Assembly: GCA_030432855.1 (NCBI GenBank)
Contig: JAUILM010000427.1
Location: forward strand, 1 to 5,569
Source of the DNA: Bacteroidia bacterium
Lineage (GTDB): Bacteria > Bacteroidota > Bacteroidia > Chitinophagales > Saprospiraceae
DNA length: 5,569 bases
Direction of reading: 5' to 3'
The notes below the pieces were generated by a model. That model was not told the origin of the DNA. It saw nothing but the letters and a program-made list of their open reading frames with translations, and made no database searches. A program made the position numbers and the translations under genes. Of the stretch, positions 1 to 4,986 are shown piece by piece; within the stretch, counting starts at the first letter, position 1; each line of letters begins with the position of its first letter.

Positions 1-233
1 TAGCCGATCTGCTGAGGATGATATCCTGTGAGCTCTTCACCATCAAATAGGATCCGGCCTGAATCGGCTTTGGTTATGGAGGTGATAATACGTATCAGGG
101 ATGTCTTGCCCGCGCCATTTGGTCCTAGTAAACCCAGAATGGTACCTTTGCTCATGTCAAAAGAAACCTCATCTACAGCCAGATGATTTTGATACCGCTT
201 GACGACTTTTTCAATAGTTAAGATCGATGACAT
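1..233 (-). CDS. ABC transporter ATP-binding protein, N-terminal fragment (cut by window edge)
   Basis: This is the nucleotide-binding subunit of an ABC transporter. It would hydrolyse ATP at the inner face of the cytoplasmic membrane to drive a partner permease, which is not in the window. The first 77 residues are visible, starting MSSILTIEKVVKRY. Tyr14 fits the A-loop, and the Walker A motif GPNGAGKTS lies at residues 37-45 (Lys43, Thr44). The segment SGRILFDGEEL at about 58-68 is the usual strand after the Walker A helix. Q-loop, signature and Walker B would lie beyond position 1. The sequence around Walker A (GLLGPNGAGKTSLIRII) resembles the ABC-2/NatA-type exporter ATPases common in Bacteroidota, but the substrate cannot be told. 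The ATG at 231-233 is chosen because the family N-terminus starts right there. No Shine-Dalgarno sequence or clear promoter is visible upstream. An open frame of 63 codons on the same strand (218-409) overlaps this start. Confidence 0.9.
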   Translation of the reverse strand, partial: MSSILTIEKVVKRYQNHLAVDEVSFDMSKGTILGLLGPNGAGKTSLIRIITSITKADSGRILFDGEELTGYHPQQIG

Positions 234-435
234 ATAGTGCTTTTCAATACATACACAATATATAGTTTTGGAGGCCGAGGTATGACAATCTTAGCCGAAG
301 ACACCAATTTATCCGACTCAGGTACTGTGATCTCCAAATCAGCGAAATTACCACGTGTACGTATTTTGTTACCCGAAATCGTAAAATACAAACCAGTGTT
401 TTTGACAAATTATTGACACTAAAAACATCAAAATG
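234..435. other. Intergenic region with two ambiguous small open frames
   Basis: There is no recognisable gene here, but both strands are open. On the minus strand, 63 codons run from 409 to a TAA at 218-220 and overlap the ABC ATPase start by 16 bases. The translation is protein-like (for example DLEITVPESDKLVSSAKIVI), but there is no ATG and the earliest candidate start is a TTG at 389-391. On the plus strand, a 44-codon ORF at 282-416 (MTILAEDTNLSD...) is preceded by GGAGG seven bases before its ATG and by TAGTTTTG at 263-270. That motif matches the Bacteroidota -7 consensus but has no TTG at the right distance upstream. The two frames share their third codon positions, so wobble bias cannot say which strand is coding, if either is. 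The stretch may simply be the divergent regulatory region between the ABC gene and the RNA unit to its right. Confidence 0.4.
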
Positions 436-466
436 TTGGTATTCAATTCAATTTGTACTAATTTTG
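436..466 (+). promoter_or_regulatory. Bacteroidota-type promoter upstream of the predicted small RNA
   Basis: TTG at 436-438 is followed after 20 bases by TAATTTTG at 459-466. This is an exact match to the TAnnTTTG -7 element with a correctly spaced -33 TTG, as described for the primary sigma factor of Bacteroides and Flavobacterium. Transcription is predicted to start near 470-474. The motif is short, so chance matches occur. Its value here comes from both boxes being present and from the well-formed terminator about 100 bases downstream. Confidence 0.55.
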
Positions 467-470
467 CTTT

Positions 471-573
471 ATAAGAATTTATACTAATCCTTTTTAAAGG
501 ATCTAGTCAAGAATAGATGGTTTTGGGGTGTAGGTGCGGCAAATCGATTCTCTCGAGGAGCCGCACTTTTTTT
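471..573 (+). ncRNA. Predicted small structured RNA (or prematurely terminated leader)
   Basis: A promoter at 436-466 and an intrinsic terminator ending at 573 bound a transcript of about 100 nt; the exact 5' end is a guess. Near the 5' end, ACTAATCCTTT (483-493) pairs with AAAGGAT (496-502) and TAGT (504-507). This gives an 11-bp stem with a bulged C at 503; the two-base gap between arms means the closing pairs probably open into a larger loop. A G/T-rich linker at 508-531 is mostly unpaired, and the terminator hairpin follows. I see no tRNA, SRP RNA, 6S, tmRNA or RNase P hallmarks, and no known riboswitch aptamer that I recognise. Alternatively this is the attenuated leader of the gene at 720, which starts 147 bases beyond the U-tract. 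The architecture (5' stem-loop, single-stranded linker, terminator stem) is that of many trans-acting sRNAs, but the function is unknown. Confidence 0.5.
532..573 (+). terminator. Strong intrinsic terminator
   Basis: GTGCGGC at 534-540 pairs perfectly with GCCGCAC at 560-566, and the stem is followed directly by seven Ts (567-573). A532 and G533 can extend the stem into the T-run. The loop contains a further inner pairing, TCGA 544-547 with TCGA 553-556. On the opposite strand the stem is not followed by a T-run, so it acts on plus-strand transcripts only. No confident CDS ends upstream, so it terminates either the predicted RNA or a leader. Confidence 0.8.
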
Positions 574-644
574 ATGGCCGCTCCAAGATTATTACTCCTT
601 CCTGAACTCCAAATGTATTTTCTGTTGTTAACATCATGGTATGA

Positions 645-666
645 GTGCTATAGCTTTTGTGCTATA
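645..666 (+). repeat. Short tandem direct repeat GTGCTATA, possible operator
   Basis: GTGCTATA occurs at 645-652 and again at 659-666, a 14-base period. The same bases also allow a small hairpin, with TATAGC (649-654) pairing with GCTATA (661-666). TAGCTTTTG at 651-659 resembles, but does not exactly match, the TAnnTTTG -7 box. A TTG lies 23 bases upstream at 625-627, the far end of accepted spacing. If that is the promoter of the exported protein gene at 720, the repeats straddle it and could be a regulator binding site. The repeat is short and could be chance. Confidence 0.25.
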
Positions 667-719
667 ACAACATACGTACGTTTCAATTTTATACCTAACT
701 TATCAATTTCTACTGCAAG

Positions 720-1397
720 ATGAAAAATGTAATTACTATCACGTGGGTGCTACTTCTAATGTTTACCGGTTATGTGACGGGATTTGGCCAGGATCTGTCA
801 GAGTCTGAACAAAGCATGAGTATCGGAGCCAATAATGCGCTAACTCTAGATCTTCCTATGTATGACGACAAGTTTGTGGATAAACACTGGAAGGATTATC
901 TGAAGGATTTTAAAGGCAGGGCCAAGAAAGTAAAACGAAGTGATGAGTTGTTTAGCGATGACGCGGAGATCAGCTATATGTCAAACAATACCGTGGATAT
1001 TTATAGTCTGGTAAAAAAATCAGGAGATGGTTCTGAACTTACTGTTTGGTTTGACCTGGGAGGAGCTTTTCTAAATTCTGATGATCATCCGGAAGCATAT
1101 GAAGGCGCTTTGACTTTTTTCGACGGGTTCCAAAAACTACTCAATGTTGAAAACATCAAAGTGGAACTTGATGATGAGGAGAAGAACCTTAAAGATCTGG
1201 AAAGAGAACTGACAAAACTGGAGAAGCTCAATGAGAAGTATCACAAGCAGATTGAAGATTGGAAGTCTAAGATCGCGGAGAACGAACAACTAATAGATCA
1301 GAACATATTGGATCAGGAGGGCGCACAAAGGGCTATTGATGATCAGAAAGAGGTGATCCGTTCTGTGGAGGTTAAATTGGCGAACGCAGAAAACTAA
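720..1397 (+). CDS. Uncharacterised exported protein with C-terminal coiled coil
   Basis: I do not recognise a named family. The 225-residue product starts with a typical signal peptide: MKN, then a hydrophobic core to about residue 20, with a likely signal peptidase I cut near GFG|Q at 23/24. It should therefore reach the periplasm or beyond. No lipobox cysteine is present, and the whole protein lacks cysteine. Residues about 35-130 form a compact-looking region with aromatic-rich stretches (VDKHWKDYLKDF at 53-64, ELTVWFDLGGAFLNS at 106-120). From about 145 to 222 it is highly charged, rich in Glu, Lys and Leu with heptad spacing, which predicts a long coiled coil. This suggests an oligomeric or scaffold role, which is inference. 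The ATG at 720 is right because the signal peptide begins immediately. The gene stands alone, with its own terminator candidate at 1507-1539 and the predicted RNA unit upstream. Translation into a well-ordered protein makes it a real gene even without a known function. Confidence 0.85.
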   Translation: MKNVITITWVLLLMFTGYVTGFGQDLSESEQSMSIGANNALTLDLPMYDDKFVDKHWKDYLKDFKGRAKKVKRSDELFSDDAEISYMSNNTVDIYSLVKKSGDGSELTVWFDLGGAFLNSDDHPEAYEGALTFFDGFQKLLNVENIKVELDDEEKNLKDLERELTKLEKLNEKYHKQIEDWKSKIAENEQLIDQNILDQEGAQRAIDDQKEVIRSVEVKLANAEN

Positions 1398-1506
1398 CGT
1401 AGGCTTTATTTTTTTTCCACAAATTTCAATTTGTCTCAGATACATATCCTTTATGAAATCCTGTCTACTGTAGGATATTCATAATCAAGACTTTGATAGT
1501 ATCAGG

Positions 1507-1539
1507 ACTGGTGCTGGTTTCCTACTGGCGCCAGTTTTT
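1507..1539 (+). terminator. Probable intrinsic terminator of the exported protein gene
   Basis: ACTGGTGC at 1507-1514 pairs with GCGCCAGT at 1528-1535 over 8 bp with one G-U pair, and a run of five Ts (1535-1539) overlaps the end of the stem. The 3' arm lies within a perfect 12-base palindrome, ACTGGCGCCAGT (1524-1535), so an alternative self-dimer fold exists. It sits 110 bases after the stop codon, leaving a long 3' untranslated region. There is no T-run on the opposite side, so it is plus-strand only. Confidence 0.6.
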
Positions 1540-1701
1540 GTGTCACTTTGTAGCTTCTTACCCTTGAATTTTTCGACCATACATATGGAAATGCCAGAAA
1601 TCGTTTTTTTTCCACATTCTGCCAACATCCAAAACTCTCCTATCAACACGAGACACGTCACACCCGGATTTTTCAGATCGCATTTAGACACTTTTATATT
1701 G

Positions 1702-1709
1702 TAATTTTG
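1702..1709 (+). promoter_or_regulatory. Candidate dnaB promoter (-7 element)
   Basis: TAATTTTG matches the Bacteroidota -7 consensus TAnnTTTG exactly. It lies 31 bases before the dnaB ATG, which would leave a leader of roughly 25 bases. No clean TTG is found at the -33 distance; the region near 1675-1685 offers only CATTTA, so the promoter may be weak or activator-assisted. The A/T-rich stretch just before the ATG, without a Shine-Dalgarno sequence, is normal for translation starts in this phylum. Confidence 0.45.
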
Positions 1710-1740
1710 CCTCATGCGTCAATTGTTGACTAAATAACAT

Positions 1741-3255
1741 ATGGCAGAACCTAACAAACCCAATCAGTATACAAGTGGCAGGGTACTGACTCCTGTCAAA
1801 GGTGAAGCGGACTACAGTGCCCTTCAGTTCGGAAAGATCCAGCCTCAGGCCATTGCCCTAGAGGAGGCCGTACTAGGTGCCATCATGATGGATAAGAACG
1901 CCTTACCAACGGTTCTTGATATTCTTCAACCCGCCAGTTTCTATGTCGAAGGACATGGGTATATCTACGAGGCTATGTTGAGATTATTTGAGAAAACGCA
2001 CCCTATTGACATTCTCACCGTACATGAAGAGCTGAAATCAGAAGGTCATATTGATAAGACAGGTGGGCCCAATTACCTGGTGGAGTTAACCAATAGAGTG
2101 GCTTCCGCTGCGAATATTGAGTACCACGCCCGGATCATAGCCCAGAAGCACATACAGCGTGAACTAATCCGTGCTTCTACTACCATTATCAAAGATTCTT
2201 TCGATGATACCAAAGATGTATTTGAGTTATTAGACGATGCTGAGCGGAATCTTTTTGAGATTACTCAGCAAAACCTGAATAGAGGTTTTGAGTCCGTAGG
2301 AGCATTGGCAATAAAGGCTCAAAAGCAACTGGAAGAACTAGCAAAGAAAACAGAAGGTCTCACAGGTGTTCCCACGGGTTTCACCGAACTGGATCGACTT
2401 ACATCAGGATGGCAGTCCTCTGATTTAATCATATTGGCTGCAAGGCCAGGTATGGGTAAGACGGCTTTTACCCTTTCTCTGGCAAAGAATGCCGCTATGG
2501 ATTATCAGAGGCCTGTTGCACTCTTTAGTCTGGAGATGTCGAGTATTCAGTTGGTGCAGCGACTGATTTCTATGGAGGCTGAGATATCCTCCAGAAAACT
2601 AAGAAACGGTCAACTGGAAGCACATGAGTGGCAGCAATTGCATACTGCAGTAGAGAAGCTTTCAACAGTCCCTATCTATATCGATGATACGCCGGCAATT
2701 AATAGCTTTGAACTTCGGGCAAAGTGTCGAAGACTTAAGATGCAGCATGATATACAACTGGTCGTAATTGATTATCTACAGCTTATGTCAGGTAACATAG
2801 ACAGTAAGCGGTCGGGAACCAGGGAGCAGGAAATTAGTTCTATTTCAAGAGCCCTTAAAGGGATGGCGAAAGAGCTCAATGTGCCGGTGATTGCACTATC
2901 ACAGTTGAGTCGTGCGGTGGAGACACGGGGAGGAGAGAAGCGACCAATGTTGTCCGACCTTCGGGAATCTGGTGCAATTGAACAAGATGCCGATATTGTA
3001 TCTTTTATATATAGGCCGGAATATTATGACATCACGGAAAGTGAGGGTATGTCACTAAAAGGTATCGCAGAGATCATTATTGCCAAGCATCGAAACGGAG
3101 CTTTGGATACTGTCAAACTGCGATTCATAGACCATTTCGCGAAGTTTGCAAATCTGGATGAATTTGATTTCAGCAGTCTCACTGACGATATGGATCCTGG
3201 TGACAATATCATTACCCGGCCATCTAAAATGAATGAGGACGATATCCCTTTCTGA
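1741..3255 (+). CDS. dnaB: Replicative DNA helicase DnaB
   Basis: DnaB is the hexameric 5'-3' helicase that encircles the lagging strand, unwinds DNA at the fork and recruits DnaG primase. The 504-residue product has the full family layout. An unconserved N-terminal tail spans about 1-33, the primase-binding N-terminal domain about 34-136, a linker to about 205, and the RecA-like ATPase domain about 207-470. Walker A is ARPGMGKT at 234-241 (Lys240, Thr241). The catalytic Glu265 is in SLEM, Walker B is VVIDYLQ with Asp344, and the sensor Gln388 is in ALSQLSR. The segment SDLRESGAIEQDAD spans 405-418, and KHRNG at 449-453 carries the likely arginine finger Arg451. No intein interrupts the ATPase motifs, a common insertion site in this family. 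It is somewhat longer than E. coli DnaB because of its tails. The last residues are acidic and end DDIPF, like the tip of SSB. An in-frame TAA two codons before the ATG fixes the start. The TGA overlaps the next gene's ATG. Confidence 0.98.
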   Translation: MAEPNKPNQYTSGRVLTPVKGEADYSALQFGKIQPQAIALEEAVLGAIMMDKNALPTVLDILQPASFYVEGHGYIYEAMLRLFEKTHPIDILTVHEELKSEGHIDKTGGPNYLVELTNRVASAANIEYHARIIAQKHIQRELIRASTTIIKDSFDDTKDVFELLDDAERNLFEITQQNLNRGFESVGALAIKAQKQLEELAKKTEGLTGVPTGFTELDRLTSGWQSSDLIILAARPGMGKTAFTLSLAKNAAMDYQRPVALFSLEMSSIQLVQRLISMEAEISSRKLRNGQLEAHEWQQLHTAVEKLSTVPIYIDDTPAINSFELRAKCRRLKMQHDIQLVVIDYLQLMSGNIDSKRSGTREQEISSISRALKGMAKELNVPVIALSQLSRAVETRGGEKRPMLSDLRESGAIEQDADIVSFIYRPEYYDITESEGMSLKGIAEIIIAKHRNGALDTVKLRFIDHFAKFANLDEFDFSSLTDDMDPGDNIITRPSKMNEDDIPF

Positions 3256-4046
3256 TGGCAAAAGGAAAACAAGGACCACATCAAAATCCCTTTTATCGAA
3301 AACGTCCAGGCAAGGACCAGGAGGTGATTACTTATCCTATTCGGCTCAATAAATTTGTAGCCAAATCCGGATTGTGCTCAAGAAGAAGGGCTGCTGAATT
3401 AATAAAGGAAGGGAAGGTTTCCCTTAATGGAAAAGTGGTGCTTGAGCCGTACATCATGGTCCAGGAAAATGATCTCGTCGAGCATGAAGGTAAACGCCTA
3501 CTTCCGGAAACTCGTCTGGTATATCTCTTGATGAACAAACCTAAGGGGGTCATTACCACTACGGCTGACGAGAAGGACCGACGTACCGTGTTGGACCTTG
3601 TGAAAGAAAAGGAAAGTCTCCGTCTGTTTCCCGTAGGAAGATTAGATCGTAATACTACCGGACTTTTGTTGATCACAAATGATGGAGACCTGGCCAAAAA
3701 ACTTGCTCATCCATCCCATGAGGTCAAAAAGGAGTATGCCGTGACGCTCGACAGGCCCCTTTCAGAGCAGCATTTTAAGTTGATAGAAAGCGAGGTAACG
3801 TTGGAGGATGGTCCGGTTCCGGTGAAAACAATTTCCTTCCCCGACGAAGAAGACAGATTGAATGTTCAGGTATCACTGGTCCTGGGGCGAAATCGAATCG
3901 TGCGAAGACTATTTGAACACCTCGGCTATGAAGTGGTGCGGTTAGACCGTATCTATTATGCAGGTCTGACTAAGAAAAATCTTCCACGAGGCCGATATCG
4001 ACATCTTACTGCACGAGAAGTGATTATGCTAAAGCACTTTAGTTGA
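3255..4046 (+). CDS. rluB: rRNA pseudouridine synthase, RsuA/RluB family
   Basis: This enzyme isomerises a specific uridine in ribosomal RNA to pseudouridine during ribosome assembly in the cytoplasm. The 263 residues comprise a basic N-terminal tail (1-27), an S4 RNA-binding domain at about 28-75 (RLNKFVAKSGLCSRRRAAELI at its start), and the catalytic domain from about 88. The catalytic aspartate is Asp131 in GRLDRNTTGLLL (128-139). The family signature GRNRIVRRLFEHLGYEV at 211-227 and the LDRIYYAGL segment follow. RluB (23S rRNA) is the best guess within the RsuA/RluB/RluE/RluF group, but the target base cannot be read from sequence. The start is set by TGATG, with the ATG sharing one base with the dnaB stop, so it is probably co-transcribed and translationally coupled with dnaB. 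Its 3' end overlaps the convergent minus-strand gene by 8 bp, and no terminator is visible between them. Confidence 0.93.
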   Translation: MAKGKQGPHQNPFYRKRPGKDQEVITYPIRLNKFVAKSGLCSRRRAAELIKEGKVSLNGKVVLEPYIMVQENDLVEHEGKRLLPETRLVYLLMNKPKGVITTTADEKDRRTVLDLVKEKESLRLFPVGRLDRNTTGLLLITNDGDLAKKLAHPSHEVKKEYAVTLDRPLSEQHFKLIESEVTLEDGPVPVKTISFPDEEDRLNVQVSLVLGRNRIVRRLFEHLGYEVVRLDRIYYAGLTKKNLPRGRYRHLTAREVIMLKHFS

Positions 4047-4986
4047 GTATGGGCTTGTGATATCCGAAGGATAGTAATAATCCGTTTCCAAGTTCTCCGC
4101 TGATATTTCCAAAATACCAGCTATTGCTGGCACTGAATCGAAATTTTTCCCCATGAATGCCGCCTGCATCAAATAGAATGCCCAGTTGACTGGTAAGATA
4201 TCCCGACTTTGAATACTGTACCATGAGCCATCCCGCGGATAGATAGGAGGCCTGAAGTCGCACAGCATAGTTTGTTTCCGATCGTTCAGTGGCATCAATC
4301 AGAAGCATGGGCTTTAATTCAAAATCCTGACTTAACCCAATGTTTAATCCCAGATGCGCAAATAATTGGCTTAGCCGATCCAGCGAAAAGCTTTCAAACC
4401 TATGTTCAAGTGGAAGCACCTGATTGACCGACACACCTGCCAGTAGCTGTACTGGGTGTGCATAGTCTGGAGGTGTAGTTGCATAATTTATTCCAATCCC
4501 TACCGAGGGGGGAATGATGGTTCGCTCGTCGAGTGTGCTCAAAGTGGGATCAGATTCGTTATTGGCGATAAAATGGTCGTGATCAATCCTAATGCGCTGC
4601 AGTCTGCTGGAGACACCTAGCGTCAGCTGATCTTCTTTGGTTTTACCCACTTGAAAACCGTAGGCATAAGCCATTTGAATTCCATCGGATGAAAAGGGAC
4701 CTACCCGATCACTTCCCAGCTGTATTCCAAGGCTCATCTTATCATTACGAAAAGGTATCTGTACGGATAAGTCGGCTTGTCGTGGGCTACTACGTACATT
4801 TCTCCAACGTCTGTTGTGCGTCGCCTGAATAATCATGGCGTCCTGAGATAATAAGGAGGGATTCACACTAAAAAAAGAGGACTCAATCAAAGGCCATGTC
4901 TGTTGAATTTGAGCGTGCACTTGCTGACCTGCCATTAGCAGCAGGATCAAAATGACTCTATAGTATGTAGCTAGCGCCTTGTACAT
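4039..4986 (-). CDS. PorP/SprF-family type IX secretion outer-membrane protein
   Basis: Members of this family are outer-membrane beta-barrel proteins of the Bacteroidota T9SS. SprF-type members are needed for export or surface attachment of one particular partner. The 315-residue product has a signal peptide (hydrophobic core 11-20, likely cut after VHA at 25). Just after it comes the family-like segment with NPSLLSQDAMIIQATHNRRW (42-61), corresponding to the usual 'NPA..G' and 'R.QW' signature. The rest alternates short amphipathic strands such as SVQIPF and LTLGVSSRLQRIRID, as expected of a barrel, and there are no cytoplasmic-type domains. Length is normal for the family. The ATG overlaps the TAA of the upstream cargo gene by one base (TAATG), so the two should be co-translated. 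This identifies it as the dedicated partner of that cargo rather than core PorP, though this is inferred from context. The 3' end overlaps the pseudouridine synthase gene by 8 bp. Confidence 0.85.
   Translation of the reverse strand: MYKALATYYRVILILLLMAGQQVHAQIQQTWPLIESSFFSVNPSLLSQDAMIIQATHNRRWRNVRSSPRQADLSVQIPFRNDKMSLGIQLGSDRVGPFSSDGIQMAYAYGFQVGKTKEDQLTLGVSSRLQRIRIDHDHFIANNESDPTLSTLDERTIIPPSVGIGINYATTPPDYAHPVQLLAGVSVNQVLPLEHRFESFSLDRLSQLFAHLGLNIGLSQDFELKPMLLIDATERSETNYAVRLQASYLSAGWLMVQYSKSGYLTSQLGILFDAGGIHGEKFRFSASNSWYFGNISGELGNGLLLSFGYHKPILN

Larger units (their letters stand above)
1398..1740. other. Intergenic region between exported protein gene and dnaB
   Basis: I see no supported gene here. 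It holds a T-run at 1409-1416 without a stem. A perfect 7-bp inverted repeat with a 2-base spacer lies at 1419-1434 (ACAAATT / AATTTGT), and a second inverted repeat pairs ATATCCT 1444-1450 with AGGATAT 1472-1478. The probable terminator at 1507-1539 and the dnaB promoter at 1702-1709 complete the content. The 13-mer TTTTTTTTCCACA occurs twice, at 1409-1421 and 1604-1616. A minus-strand open frame across 1485-1715 is not supported because it crosses both the terminator and the promoter. Confidence 0.6.

Noticed and set aside
534..566. tRNA fragment or att site, because TCGATTC in the loop resembles a T-loop
   Set aside because: No cloverleaf, acceptor stem or anticodon arm can be built around it. 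The perfect stem plus seven Ts is better explained as a terminator.
517..723. 68-codon plus-strand ORF whose stop overlaps the ATG at 720 (ATGA)
   Set aside because: It runs straight through the strong terminator hairpin and its T-run, has a non-coding-like composition, and has no supporting start signal. The ATGA overlap is probably coincidence.
1485..1715. 76-codon minus-strand ORF before dnaB
   Set aside because: It crosses the plus-strand terminator at 1507-1539 and the dnaB promoter, has no promoter of its own, and matches nothing I recognise.
3024..3284. Minus-strand open frames under the end of dnaB
   Set aside because: These are shadow frames opposite a strongly conserved coding region, with no start context or family resemblance.
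3332..3697. 121-codon minus-strand ORF inside the pseudouridine synthase gene
   Set aside because: It lies antisense to conserved S4 and catalytic-domain codons. Its Ser/Arg-rich translation is typical of a shadow frame.
4029..4298. 89-codon minus-strand ORF inside the PorP/SprF-like gene
   Set aside because: It is in a different frame of the same strand as the well-supported barrel protein and has no independent start signal.
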